NCBI GenBank assembly: GCA_947259575.1
Contig: CAMYMU010000043.1
Span: forward strand, 15,097 to 60,856
Length of the DNA: 45,760 nt
Origin: an uncultured Ectothiorhodospiraceae bacterium
Lineage (GTDB): Bacteria > Pseudomonadota > Gammaproteobacteria > UBA6429 > Thiohalophilaceae
Direction of reading: 5' to 3'
Part shown: positions 10,478 to 19,542 of the stretch, one piece after another
How the letters are laid out: each line of letters starts with the position of its first letter
Numbering within the stretch: the first letter of the stretch is position 1
Notes under the pieces: generated by a model
What the model saw: the letters and a program-made list of their open reading frames with translations, nothing else
What the model was told of the DNA's origin: nothing
The model's database searches: none
Position numbers and translations under genes: made by a program

Positions 10478-10628
10478 GGTAGCGGCAATCAGAAGTCTCG
10501 GACAAGTAAATGCTCAAATATGAGCAGTTAGTGCCGTTAACTATATTTAATAGAAAAGGTTTTCCTTAGCTAGATTTTATGAAAAGTCACTTTTATACTC
10601 GAACATACTTAATTAAGGAGGGGAAAAT

Positions 10629-11138
10629 ATGACGGAAGGTCAAGATAGTAACAATGCTGTGAATCCGTATCAGGCGCCGCAATCGGAGATTGAAGGTAGC
10701 GAGAGCGTAAATGCAGAGCAGGTATTGGCTGAGCGTGGCACACGCCTTGGGGCAGCGATACTGGATAGTTTGTTTTTTATACTCGTAATGGTTCCAATAT
10801 TTTTCATAATTGAAAGCAATGATGATACTGCCATAACAATAGCAGTCAGCATTACAGCGATTGCTGCAATTGTCTTAATTGGATTTAACCTCAAATTCCT
10901 TTATCAGAATGGGCAAACTATCGCAAAACGTATCCTGGGTATTAAGATTGTGCGTACCGATGGAGAACGCTGTGGTCTGGCACGCATTATATTCCTGAGA
11001 AATTTTGTGATCGGCCTATTGGGTAACATTCCACTTATTGGTCCGATCATTAGTATCGCAAATCCATTGTTCATCTTCCGCGGTGATCGACGTTGTCTGC
11101 ACGACTTGATTGCAGATACAAAAGTTATTGTTGCCTGA
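10629..11138 (+). CDS. RDD family membrane protein
   Basis: 169 residues. A polar N-terminus (NPYQAPQSE, a motif often seen ahead of such membrane domains) is followed by an RDD domain: ERGTRLGAAILDSLFF with the Arg and Asp of the first helix, then hydrophobic helices, GQTIAKRILGIKIVRTDG, and RRCLHDLIADTKVI at the end. The name-giving residues R-D-D are present. RDD proteins are inner-membrane proteins, some linked to ion or compatible-solute transport, but their function is mostly unknown. The start has a strong AAGGAGGGGAAAAT upstream, and a terminator follows at 11161. Confidence 0.88.
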   Translation: MTEGQDSNNAVNPYQAPQSEIEGSESVNAEQVLAERGTRLGAAILDSLFFILVMVPIFFIIESNDDTAITIAVSITAIAAIVLIGFNLKFLYQNGQTIAKRILGIKIVRTDGERCGLARIIFLRNFVIGLLGNIPLIGPIISIANPLFIFRGDRRCLHDLIADTKVIVA

Positions 11139-11160
11139 CAGGCATTAAACTAACGCATAA

Positions 11161-11195
11161 AAACCGGTATGGTACTCACCATGCCGGTTTTTTTT
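11161..11195 (+). terminator. Intrinsic terminator of the RDD gene
   Basis: AACCGGTATGGT pairs with ACCATGCCGGTT (12 bp, one G-T pair, loop ACTC), followed by T8. Confidence 0.92.
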
Positions 11196-11302
11196 ATGGG
11201 TTTTTTGGTTTGAGCGTCACCACTCATCGTCAGACATAAACTAAAGTGATATTAGTCTGCTAACTAGCTGAAGGGAGGTTAGTTGGTATTTTTAGCTCGA
11301 TA

Positions 11303-12034
11303 TTAACGCAGCATTTTTTCAAACACATCTGGCCGCCAGGCACGGAAGGCTAGAAACAGGCTGCAACTGAAGCGCTCCTCAATAGGTAGTGCGCGGTCCT
11401 GCTCATTCAGGCTATGAAAATCCTGTACCAGTTGCTTAATGCGGCGGTTGAATTGTTCACGCGAACTTGCCGATAGCATGCCTGAGGGAAACATAAAGCT
11501 TTCATCTTTTCTTTCAAACTTACTTTTTAAGAAATCATCTAGTAAATATTGGGTAAAAAACTTTTGAATAGGGCCACCCGAACGCCAGGCAAATTTGGAT
11601 GAAATCTTTAATTTAATTCTATTTTTCGGCAGTAACTCGATCAGTTTAAGACGATCTAGCTTAGCCAAATAGCGGATGGTTTCTGCTTCGGTCAGCTGGT
11701 AGAGGCTAACAATGTCTTCGAATTGCCAGCCATTGATGACTACATGTGCCAACAATAATAGCTTTATATCAGTAACCAACTCTTGTTCCTGTTCGAGGGT
11801 TAGCTCACTGAGCTGTTGCTGGTTTAGCTCCATTTGTTTTACGACATCACTGATCTCGATTTCCAGTAATTGACAAATTTGATCCAGCCGCCGCAGCGAC
11901 AAGTTTTGTTCGGCAAATAAGCGTTTAACGCTGGCCTCACTTAACTCAAGTGCCTGAGCAACATCGCGATAGGTTAAGCCCTGGCTCTTTAATATGGACT
12001 TAAGGGTTGTTACGATGGGATTTGTTTGTGCCAT
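11303..12034 (-). CDS. XRE-type helix-turn-helix regulator
   Basis: The ATG at 12034, preceded by GGAGG at four bases, gives 243 residues. Residues ~8-65 form a Cro/C1-type helix-turn-helix: LKSQGLTYRDVAQALELSEASVKRLF followed by LSLRRLDQICQLLEIEISDV. The rest is a helical domain (LTLEQEQELVTDIKLLLLAHVV, then a winged-helix-like YQLTEAETIRYLAKLDRLKLIELLPKNR) that I cannot assign to a ligand. A longer frame to 12106 lacks a ribosome-binding site. The gene is divergent from the ynb-like lipid operon starting at 12211, with about 176 bases between them. It is therefore a candidate local regulator, though that is inference only. Confidence 0.85.
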   Translation of the reverse strand: MAQTNPIVTTLKSILKSQGLTYRDVAQALELSEASVKRLFAEQNLSLRRLDQICQLLEIEISDVVKQMELNQQQLSELTLEQEQELVTDIKLLLLAHVVINGWQFEDIVSLYQLTEAETIRYLAKLDRLKLIELLPKNRIKLKISSKFAWRSGGPIQKFFTQYLLDDFLKSKFERKDESFMFPSGMLSASSREQFNRRIKQLVQDFHSLNEQDRALPIEERFSCSLFLAFRAWRPDVFEKMLR

Positions 12035-12210
12035 AGCGCCTCCAAAAGTACTAAATAATAATACCAGGGAGGGAGTATTTTGCAACAATAGCCAATCTAG
12101 TTGCAATAAAAGATACTACTGCCCACACTTGAAGTCATCAGATTACATGTGTGGCAAGGGTTACGAGCAAAAATGCCACTGAAGGCAGATATAAAAAAGG
12201 GGGGAGATCG

Positions 12211-12813
12211 ATGACACTTTACAATATAAAACCACGTTTCCAGGCCTTGCTCAGGCCGCTCGTTAAACGCCTTGCTGACATGGGAGTTACCGCAAACCAG
12301 GTAACAATTGCGGCGGCAATCGGCTCGCTCGCAGTAGGTGGACTGCTGGCTAATTTTTACAGTAGTGCAGCTATTTTCCTGTTAGTACCGATCTGGATGT
12401 TTTTACGTATGGCCTTAAATGCAATCGATGGCATGCTGGCCCGTGAATTTAATCAACAAAGTAAGCTCGGCGCCTACCTAAATGAACTGAGTGATGTTGT
12501 CTCTGATGCAGCGTTATTTTTACCCTTTGCCCTGGTAGCCCCGTTTACAACTTATACGCTGGTATTAGTCGTCTTCCTGGCCATGCTAAGTGAGTTTGCG
12601 GGTGTACTTGGACTTACGGTTGGAGCATCGCGTCGCTATGACGGCCCAATGGGCAAGAGTGATCGTGCCTTTGTGTTTGGTGCACTGGGTTTGTGGATCG
12701 GCGTTGGTGGTGTAATGCCCGCCATAATGTTTTGGTTGATGCCGATTTTAGCTGTGTTAATTGGAATAACAATTGTAAACCGTGTAAGGCGTGCCCTTGC
12801 CGAAGCAAAGTAG
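12211..12813 (+). CDS. ynbA: CDP-alcohol phosphatidyltransferase, YnbA-like
   Basis: The ATG at 12211 with GGGGGGAG upstream gives 200 residues, the length of E. coli YnbA, and the N-terminus MTLYNIKPRFQALLRP resembles it closely as I recall. It is an integral membrane enzyme that would transfer a phosphatidyl (or similar) group from a CDP-activated lipid to an alcohol. The family signature reads N-A-I-D-G-M-L-A-R, then G-A-Y-L-N-E-L-S-D. Two of the four usual Asp residues of D-x2-D-G-x2-A-R-x8-G-x3-D-x3-D are therefore Asn, apparently also in YnbA itself. It is the first gene of a tight cluster ynbA-C-D-x-B-plsC, which suggests an unusual phospholipid or headgroup pathway. Confidence 0.88.
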   Translation: MTLYNIKPRFQALLRPLVKRLADMGVTANQVTIAAAIGSLAVGGLLANFYSSAAIFLLVPIWMFLRMALNAIDGMLAREFNQQSKLGAYLNELSDVVSDAALFLPFALVAPFTTYTLVLVVFLAMLSEFAGVLGLTVGASRRYDGPMGKSDRAFVFGALGLWIGVGGVMPAIMFWLMPILAVLIGITIVNRVRRALAEAK

Positions 12814-12825
12814 AGGATGGAACCG

Positions 12826-14589
12826 ATGAATCATATAAATACAGCAAGACTATGTGAAGAAAAGACATTTATTACGCATGATGGTGTTGAGCTCTTCTAT
12901 CGCTATTGGCCTGCCACATCAGAAAAGCCGAAAGGGGCGATTGCGCTATTCCACCGAGGTCATGAACACTCAGGCAGGTTAATGCATATTGTTGATGAGC
13001 TGGAGATGAATGACTATGCATTTTTTGCCTGGGATGCACGGGGCCATGGACGTTCACCGGGGGAGAGAGGTTTTAGTCCTAGCCTGGCGACGTCAGTGCG
13101 TGATGTAAAAACATTTATCGATTATATTAAAACCGAGCACGATGTAGCTGAACAGGATATAGCAGTGATTGCACAGAGTGTGGGCGCGGTGCTCGTCGCT
13201 GCCTGGGCTCATGACTATGCCCCCAAGATACGTTGCATGGTGCTTGCCTCACCGGCGTTTAAAGTAAAACTGTATGTGCCTTTCGCGCGCACAGGAATAA
13301 AAATAATGCAGGCCGTGCGTGGTAACTTTTTTGTAAATAGTTATGTTAAGGCAAAGTATCTGACCCATGATCCAGAACGTATTGCATCCTTCGAGGCAGA
13401 CCCTCTTATCACCCGACCTATCTCGTCGAATATTTTACTTTCGCTTTATCAAACAGCTGAGCGTATTGTCGAAGATGCTGCTGCGATAACTATTCCTACA
13501 CAGTTGTTGGTATCTGGAGCCGACTGGGTTGTACATCATCAACCGCAGCATCATTTTTATGAACAGCTGGGCAGCACCATAAAGGAAAGGCATATTCTTG
13601 ACGGCTTTTATCACGATACTCTCGGAGAGAAAGACCGTAAGCTAGCACTTGATAAAGTAAATAACTTTATTCAACAGCGATTTTCAGAACCTGTATCCAG
13701 GCCTGATTTAAAAAATGCAGATTTATCAGGTTTCACCCGGTTAGAGTCGGATCAACTGTCTAGCCCGTTGCCTGCTCTTTCACTACGTGGTCTGTACTGG
13801 AATATGACGCGCTTATCCCTAAAGCTAGGTGGCGCCTTGTCTGAAGGCGTCAAACTCGGTCATCAAACCGGCTTTGATTCAGGCAGCACGCTCGATTATG
13901 TCTACAAGAATAAGCCAGAAGGGATCACTCCCGTCGGTAAATTAATTGATACCTCATATTTAAATTCAATCGGCTGGCGTGGTATTCGTCAGCGTAAAGT
14001 AAATATCGAGGAAATGGTCGCCAAGGCTTCATCGCTATTGTCTGAGCAGGGTAAACCGGTGCATATAGTAGATGTGGCATCAGGCCATGGTCGTTACATT
14101 CTAGAAGCAATAAGCAAGGCAGAGTCAAAGCCAGATTCTATCTTGTTACGTGATTATAGTGATCTCAATGTTGAACAGGGCAGTGCCTTGATTTCGGAAA
14201 AAGGTCTTTCTGAAATTGCCAGTTTTGTTAAAGCCGATGCCTTTGATCCTGAAAATTATCAGCGAGATGCGGTTAGCACAACTCTTGGAGTGGTTTCAGG
14301 GCTTTATGAGTTATTTCCTGATAACGCGCTTATTCGTCGCTCGCTGGAAGGGTTTTCATCTGCTATTGAGTCAGGCGGGTATCTTATCTATACAGGACAG
14401 CCGTGGCATCCTCAGCTTGAGATGATTGCCCGCGCGTTAACCAGTCACCGACAGGGACAGGCCTGGGTCATGCGCCGACGCACTCAGGAAGAAATGGATC
14501 AACTGGTTGAAGCGGCAGGATTTGAAAAGATCGATCAACGTATCGATGAGTTTGGTATTTTTACAGTATCACTAGCCAAAAAGAAATAA
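12826..14589 (+). CDS. ynbC: Alpha/beta hydrolase-methyltransferase fusion, YnbC-like
   Basis: About 587 residues in two domains. The first ~290 are a monoacylglycerol-lipase-like hydrolase with FHRGHEHSGR, WDARGHGRS, nucleophile in AQSVG (Ser118), acid in SGADWVV and base in FYHDTLGE. The second, from about residue 400, is a Rossmann methyltransferase with an SAM-loop IVDVASGHGRYI, acidic LLRDYSDLN and later GGYLIYTGQPWHPQ. E. coli YnbC has the same fusion. The ATG at 12826 fits GAGG at nine bases. An in-frame ATG at 12817 abuts GAGG and is unlikely. It follows ynbA by 12 bases. A role as lipid deacylase plus headgroup methylase is inferred. Confidence 0.85.
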   Translation: MNHINTARLCEEKTFITHDGVELFYRYWPATSEKPKGAIALFHRGHEHSGRLMHIVDELEMNDYAFFAWDARGHGRSPGERGFSPSLATSVRDVKTFIDYIKTEHDVAEQDIAVIAQSVGAVLVAAWAHDYAPKIRCMVLASPAFKVKLYVPFARTGIKIMQAVRGNFFVNSYVKAKYLTHDPERIASFEADPLITRPISSNILLSLYQTAERIVEDAAAITIPTQLLVSGADWVVHHQPQHHFYEQLGSTIKERHILDGFYHDTLGEKDRKLALDKVNNFIQQRFSEPVSRPDLKNADLSGFTRLESDQLSSPLPALSLRGLYWNMTRLSLKLGGALSEGVKLGHQTGFDSGSTLDYVYKNKPEGITPVGKLIDTSYLNSIGWRGIRQRKVNIEEMVAKASSLLSEQGKPVHIVDVASGHGRYILEAISKAESKPDSILLRDYSDLNVEQGSALISEKGLSEIASFVKADAFDPENYQRDAVSTTLGVVSGLYELFPDNALIRRSLEGFSSAIESGGYLIYTGQPWHPQLEMIARALTSHRQGQAWVMRRRTQEEMDQLVEAAGFEKIDQRIDEFGIFTVSLAKKK

Positions 14590-14595
14590 GCCAGG

Positions 14596-15954
14596 ATGGG
14601 TAAATCAACAATGCCTGATATGACTTTGACTGTAGCAGAGCAAGGGCTAGAAAAAGGGCTATGGAAACACGCGATATTATGGTTAATGTTTCTCGGACCA
14701 TTTTTCTTCCTGAGTTATGGTTTTGCAAATTCGTTGGCGGCTTCCCAAACTGACATAGGTAGTATCGTCTATGACTGGGAGCAATCGATTCCGTTTATTC
14801 CCTGGACAATTGTTCCCTATTGGTCGATCGATCTGCTCTATGGACTATCATTATTTATCCGCACATCAAAGGTAGAACTCAATAACCATGCAAAGCGTTT
14901 ATTGACAGCGCAGGTCGTTGCAGTAACCTGTTTCATCCTGTTTCCATTAGGCTTCAGTTTTGAACGCCCAGAAGCATCTGGGTTGTTTGGTGGCATGTTC
15001 ACCGCACTGTATGAATTTGACCAACCCTATAATCAGGCTCCCTCACTACATATTGCGTTGCTCGTGATCCTATGGGCATTGTTTGCTAAGCATGTACCGG
15101 GTTGGCTGCGCTGGCCACTGCACATCTGGTGCACCTTGATCGCTATCTCTGTATTAACCACGTTCCAACATCATTTTATTGATATACCTACAGGTGCTGC
15201 CCTAGGTTTACTGTGTTTGTGGTTATGGCCAGATAGCGAACATAGAGTGTTCAAAATGAAATCTTTGCCTCATGTGCAGCGTCGCTTACGTCTTGCCATG
15301 TTCTATTTTTGTGGTTCCGCAGTGTTATTTGTAACAGGTCTCATTTGGGGTGGACTGGGTTTATGGCTGCTTTGGCCTGCGCTGTCACTATTATTAGTTT
15401 CTATTTTTTACACACTACTAGGCAGTGACGGGTTCCAGAAATCACCGGATGGAAAAATGAACCTAGCGATCAAGTGGTTGTTATACCCTTATTTACTTGG
15501 GGCAAGGATCAATTCGCGTTTATGGACAAAAAAAGATGAAAGCGCGGATCATATTCATGATGATGTCTGGCTGGGACGCTTTCCGAGCACACAGGTCATC
15601 AAAGATAATAATTTCAGAACGATTGTCGATCTAACTGCTGAGTTTTTTGCCCCGAGGATTGAAGATAAAACTGGTTTAAAATGGCACAGCCTACCTAGCC
15701 TTGATTTAATCACACCTTCAGAAACAACACTAGCCCATGCTGCAGCATTAATAGAAGAGTCAAGAGGAAAAGGGGCGCTACTCGTATCATGTGCCCTGGG
15801 CTATTCAAGAAGTGCCCTGGCTGTGATAGCCTGGTTGCTTATTACTGATCGTGCAAAAGACATCGACAGTGCTGTTGAGATGGTGAAAGCTAAGCGTCCA
15901 AAGATAGTTTTAAATGACGAAGATCGACAGGTCTTATTAAACCTGAAAAGCTAA
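14596..15954 (+). CDS. ynbD: PAP2-like phosphatase fused to dual-specificity phosphatase, YnbD-like
   Basis: 452 residues. The N-terminal ~230 are a membrane PAP2/lipid phosphatase domain with several helices and the motifs PSLHIA (His152) and TTFQHHFIDIPTGA (His193, Asp196). A linker of further helices follows. The C-terminal ~150 residues are a tyrosine/dual-specificity phosphatase domain with the P-loop SCALGYSRSA (Cys399, Arg405) and the Asp loop near DDVWLGRFPS. E. coli YnbD has the same architecture. Both active sites look intact, so it could dephosphorylate a lipid phosphate, such as a phosphatidylglycerophosphate-like product of the YnbA homologue. It is adjacent to ynbC (6-base gap). 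The exact start (14596 or 14611) is uncertain. Confidence 0.85.
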   Translation: MGKSTMPDMTLTVAEQGLEKGLWKHAILWLMFLGPFFFLSYGFANSLAASQTDIGSIVYDWEQSIPFIPWTIVPYWSIDLLYGLSLFIRTSKVELNNHAKRLLTAQVVAVTCFILFPLGFSFERPEASGLFGGMFTALYEFDQPYNQAPSLHIALLVILWALFAKHVPGWLRWPLHIWCTLIAISVLTTFQHHFIDIPTGAALGLLCLWLWPDSEHRVFKMKSLPHVQRRLRLAMFYFCGSAVLFVTGLIWGGLGLWLLWPALSLLLVSIFYTLLGSDGFQKSPDGKMNLAIKWLLYPYLLGARINSRLWTKKDESADHIHDDVWLGRFPSTQVIKDNNFRTIVDLTAEFFAPRIEDKTGLKWHSLPSLDLITPSETTLAHAAALIEESRGKGALLVSCALGYSRSALAVIAWLLITDRAKDIDSAVEMVKAKRPKIVLNDEDRQVLLNLKS

Positions 15955-16015
15955 ATAAAAGTAAAACTAGAAAAAAATAAATTAAGTAAAATAATATAAG
16001 CTTAGACTCAAAAGT

Positions 16016-16477
16016 ATGCTAATGGATAAGGAGGTTACTCAGAATCGCATCACCACATGTGCAAATCTGCTCGCGCAACATAGTTATGTACATTACTTTT
16101 CAATTTCGCTGACACTGGCCGCATGTGTGATTATGCTTATGATGGCGCTAATGGGATCGCTGACACTGATTTCATTTTTACTCATGCTGGGCATTATTGT
16201 TGCGGGTTTTATAGAGATGATTTTTGCCATTCGCGTTGGCTTTGATGAGAAATTGCTTAGGCAGGTTGGCACATCCAATGTGGCTGAAGAATTGATTTTG
16301 AAAAAATTAGATGATGGACTAATTTTTAACAAACTAGTACCCGCTGATAAGGCTGATCGAAACTTGCAACAAAGACTGACGGCGTGTGTTGGGCTGTTTA
16401 AACGTCAAACATCCGTATGTGCTGTCCAATTAGTCATGGTTATTAGCGCCGCTTTCGTACTGTGGATGAACTCTTAG
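16016..16477 (+). CDS. Unknown inner-membrane protein in the ynb cluster
   Basis: 153 residues with two central membrane helices (SISLTLAACVIMLMMALMG and LISFLLMLGIIVAGFIEMIF), a basic/acidic loop, and a C-terminal helix (VQLVMVISAAFVLWMN). No catalytic motif is visible and I do not recognise a family. Its position between ynbD- and ynbB-like genes and the short 15-base gap to the next gene indicate co-transcription and a possible accessory role. The start is weak: ATG at 16016 or 16022. The 61-base AT-rich gap before it is the largest inside the cluster. Confidence 0.7.
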   Translation: MLMDKEVTQNRITTCANLLAQHSYVHYFSISLTLAACVIMLMMALMGSLTLISFLLMLGIIVAGFIEMIFAIRVGFDEKLLRQVGTSNVAEELILKKLDDGLIFNKLVPADKADRNLQQRLTACVGLFKRQTSVCAVQLVMVISAAFVLWMNS

Positions 16478-16492
16478 ACAGGTATACTTTAT

Positions 16493-17428
16493 ATGATCGC
16501 AAATGTTCCTGAATATTCATTTTATGCCATGGGCGGCGTGATTGGCGTATTGGTAGTATCGACGATAATCCAGTTTTTGTTACCTCTAAAAAACCCAGAT
16601 AAGGATTATAGTGAGCTTAGACAACGTATCACCTCCTGGTGGTGGATTATTGGTTTGCTATTTGTCTTCCTCGCTGTCGGTGGGACTGCGGCTATTGTCT
16701 TTTTTGCATTTATTAGTTTTCTTGCACTAAAAGAATTTATCTCAATCGTTCCAACTCGGCAGGCAGACCGAAATGTAGTGTTTTGGGCATATCTATCCAT
16801 TCCTTTCCAGTATTATTGGGTGGCAATCGGTTGGTACGGTATGTTTATAATTTTCATTCCGGTATATATGTTTTTACTTTTCCCTATGAGAATGGTTCTA
16901 AAAGGAGAGACAGAAGGTTTTATAAAAGCGGCGGGAATTCTGCACTGGTCTGTAATGCTGACAGTCTTTTCGGTGAGTCATGTCGCGTATTTATTGGTGT
17001 TACCAGTTAATAATGAACTGGCCGGTGGGGTTGGATTAGTTCTGTTTTTATTATTTATGACTCAGTTTAATGATGTCAGCCAGTATGTATGGGGGAAACT
17101 GTTTGGTAAACATAAAATAATTCCAAAAGTTAGCCCGAATAAAACCTGGGAAGGGTTCCTGGGCGGTTTGCTTACGATAACACTGGTTGCTGGGTTTGTT
17201 GCGCCTTACCTTACACCGCTTACCCAGTTTCAAGGGTTGATCGCCGGTATTTTGATAAGCATCAGTGGTTTTTTTGGAGATGTTGTGATTTCGTCTGTAA
17301 AGCGGGATCTTCATATCAAAGATAGTGGCAATCTGCTGCCAGGGCATGGTGGGATTCTGGATCGCATGGATAGTTTAATTTATACATCCCCTTTGTTCTT
17401 CCACTATATCTACTATCTACATTTTTAA
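16493..17428 (+). CDS. ynbB: Phosphatidate cytidylyltransferase, YnbB-like
   Basis: 311 residues, polytopic. The C-terminal region carries the full CDP-diglyceride synthase signature, S-V-K-R-D-L-H-I-K-D followed by LLPGHGGILDRMDS, preceded by KVSPNKTWEGFLGG. The enzyme makes CDP-diacylglycerol from CTP and phosphatidate, and could supply the CDP-lipid used by the YnbA-like enzyme of the same cluster. It is homologous to CdsA and, by context, to YnbB. It is followed after 3 bases by the acyltransferase gene. Confidence 0.93.
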   Translation: MIANVPEYSFYAMGGVIGVLVVSTIIQFLLPLKNPDKDYSELRQRITSWWWIIGLLFVFLAVGGTAAIVFFAFISFLALKEFISIVPTRQADRNVVFWAYLSIPFQYYWVAIGWYGMFIIFIPVYMFLLFPMRMVLKGETEGFIKAAGILHWSVMLTVFSVSHVAYLLVLPVNNELAGGVGLVLFLLFMTQFNDVSQYVWGKLFGKHKIIPKVSPNKTWEGFLGGLLTITLVAGFVAPYLTPLTQFQGLIAGILISISGFFGDVVISSVKRDLHIKDSGNLLPGHGGILDRMDSLIYTSPLFFHYIYYLHF

Positions 17429-17431
17429 ACT

Positions 17432-18076
17432 ATGAATCGAATCCTGAAAGTTGTTTTTGTCTTAGTGATAGTTAGACCGTTGGTGCTAGTTCTGCTTGGC
17501 TTGAATATTCGTGATCGTACTAAGCTGCCATTAAAAGGACCAGCGATCATTGCCGCTAATCATAATAGTCATCTTGATACCATGGTGCTATTTAGCCTGT
17601 ATCCATTATCCAGGGTTCACAAGCTGCGCCCGGTAGCGGCAGCAGATTATTTTCTGTCCAATCGTTTTTTAGCCTGGTTCTCACTAAACGTGATTGGCAT
17701 CATTCCGATCTCAAGAACGGGTACAACCAACAAAGAGGATATTTTTACTGATTGCCACCAAGCCCTGGATCAAGGAGATATTCTTATCCTATTCCCAGAA
17801 GGTACACGTGGTGAGCCAGAACAAACTAGTCGACTAAAGAAAGGCATCTATTATTTAGTAAAAGACCGGAGTGATGTTCAAATCATTCCTGTGGTGACCC
17901 ATGGACTCGGTAGAGCCTTACCGAGAGGAGAGGCACTTTTTGTACCTTTTAACTGTGACGTGGCCATTGGAGATGCATTAACGCCGGTTAGCTCTTCAAA
18001 TGAATTGATCAAGCTTCTTTCCACAAGCTATACATATTTACTCGAAAACTGCTTAACCTATAATAAGTTAGACTAG
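17432..18076 (+). CDS. 1-acyl-glycerol-3-phosphate acyltransferase-like (PlsC family)
   Basis: 214 residues with an N-terminal membrane segment and the acyltransferase motifs NHNSHLD (H-x4-D catalytic pair) and LFPEGTRGE (glycerophosphate-binding). PlsC enzymes place the second acyl chain to make phosphatidic acid, the substrate of the CdsA/YnbB-like protein three bases upstream. It is the last gene of the cluster, converging on the PqiA-like gene 12 bases away. I see no strong terminator in that gap. Confidence 0.92.
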   Translation: MNRILKVVFVLVIVRPLVLVLLGLNIRDRTKLPLKGPAIIAANHNSHLDTMVLFSLYPLSRVHKLRPVAAADYFLSNRFLAWFSLNVIGIIPISRTGTTNKEDIFTDCHQALDQGDILILFPEGTRGEPEQTSRLKKGIYYLVKDRSDVQIIPVVTHGLGRALPRGEALFVPFNCDVAIGDALTPVSSSNELIKLLSTSYTYLLENCLTYNKLD

Positions 18077-18088
18077 CAAACAGGTTTA

Positions 18089-18574
18089 CTAATTAACAGG
18101 TGTTTCTATGAGTTTCACGACACGGCTTGTGATGAACATAATTAACAAAACCGCGATGCCAAAAACATACAGGCCGGAATGAACCTCGATACTTGCAATT
18201 GCACCTAGCTTGACGGTGACAAGTAGCACAGCAACCACCAGCACATCGAGCATAGCCCAGCGACCATACTCATGCATCAAGTGTAATACCTTGTTCATTT
18301 TTTCCGAGTCAGGATGGCGAAAATTGAGCAGCCAGAATAATAAACCAATTTTTACAACAGGTAGGACAATGCTAAATCCTGTCACAAGGATAAAAAGGAG
18401 ATAATGTCCATTTTCGAGCAGTTCGTTAACACCCATGAGCACAGAAAATGAATTAGTAAAGAATACTAGTTTAGTAATCGTCATCATGGGCATAACCAGA
18501 CCCGCTATCAAAAGTCCAGTAGCAAGAATGAGTAAGCCAGTTAACGTGTAAGTGTTATATTTTAATAAAGCCAT
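18089..18574 (-). CDS. PqiA-like inner-membrane protein (single domain)
   Basis: 161 residues with four membrane helices. The sequences VLPVVKIGLLFWLL, GRWAMLDVLVVAVLLVTVKLG and ASIEVHSGLYVFGIAVLL match the PqiA (paraquat-inducible protein A) domain. Full PqiA has two such domains, so this is a half-length member. The family is linked to envelope lipid transport with MCE proteins, but no MCE gene is present here. It lies 21 bases downstream of a PlsC-like gene on the same strand, probably co-transcribed with it. Confidence 0.88.
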   Translation of the reverse strand: MALLKYNTYTLTGLLILATGLLIAGLVMPMMTITKLVFFTNSFSVLMGVNELLENGHYLLFILVTGFSIVLPVVKIGLLFWLLNFRHPDSEKMNKVLHLMHEYGRWAMLDVLVVAVLLVTVKLGAIASIEVHSGLYVFGIAVLLIMFITSRVVKLIETPVN

Positions 18575-18595
18575 TCAATCTAATTTTCAGCAATC

Positions 18596-19345
18596 TTATT
18601 CTAAGTAGCGTGATTGCCATTGTACATACAGGTTGTGGACATGTTCCGTATAGACTTGTTTATCTTCAAAGCCTGCCGGATAGATAGCATCATACAGGTA
18701 ATAATTGGCCTGATCATTTTGGCTAGTCATAAAATGCCACATTTTGTGCAATAGTGTGTGTGGTGCACGCCATTCGAAGGTTTCCTGTGCTTCATAATGA
18801 AGAAATACAGGTAATATCGGTATTCCAGTAGTCAACGAAAGATCAAAAGCACCATATTCAAAACGAGAGTGGATGCGACGCCCCTTACAGCCTCCCTCCG
18901 GAAAGATAACCACGTTTTTGCCATTTTTTAGCGTTTGCAGCAGACTTTCATAGGCCGCATTGCGTGAGTCTTTGTTGTCACGCTTAACAAACATGGTTCC
19001 TGCTGCTTGATTAATCTTACCTACAATGAACCAATCGCGGACACCTGCTTTGGCAAGTGGGTAAGCGTTAAACAATGAAGGAATTCCAACATCCTCAAAT
19101 GCAGAGGGATGGTTGGCGATAAGGATATATTGTTCCGGTAAAGGGCGTACATTTTTTTCATGTAGGTGTAAATCGACACCTAAAGCTCGCACAAACGAGG
19201 CACACCAGATGTGGAATAAATGGTGGTAGAAGTTTCGGATGAGTGCCTGTGGCAGCCAGGCGAGTAAATAAAGAAAAACAGTAAATGCTGCAAGCTCCAA
19301 CCAGCTCCAGATCAACCACAACGTACGAAGAATAAAGCTCAGCAT
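18596..19345 (-). CDS. Lysophospholipid acyltransferase-like (PlsC superfamily)
   Basis: 249 residues with an N-terminal membrane helix, motif I NHPSAFEDVGIP, motif III-like FPEGGCKGRR and a PVFLHYE segment. It should transfer an acyl group onto a lysophospholipid or related acceptor. Motif I is odd: between His and Asp there are five residues, so H-x4 lands on Glu rather than the canonical Asp. It is upstream of the PqiA-like gene in an apparent two-gene unit and convergent with the ynb-like cluster, making this a lipid-modification neighbourhood. Confidence 0.85.
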   Translation of the reverse strand: MLSFILRTLWLIWSWLELAAFTVFLYLLAWLPQALIRNFYHHLFHIWCASFVRALGVDLHLHEKNVRPLPEQYILIANHPSAFEDVGIPSLFNAYPLAKAGVRDWFIVGKINQAAGTMFVKRDNKDSRNAAYESLLQTLKNGKNVVIFPEGGCKGRRIHSRFEYGAFDLSLTTGIPILPVFLHYEAQETFEWRAPHTLLHKMWHFMTSQNDQANYYLYDAIYPAGFEDKQVYTEHVHNLYVQWQSRYLE

Positions 19346-19542
19346 TCTAATTCCATATAGTAATTCCCATAGTCTTTAAATATAGACTAAATTTAATATA
19401 CAATGATATTAGAAAATATAATTAATTCAGGAAATCCAGCATAAAGGTCGTAACATTTATAAAGCCATTTTAGCTGGTTTAAAGTGTTTTTGTATTAAGC
19501 TAGCAATATATGAATCGATATTCTGAATAGGCATTTATAGTG

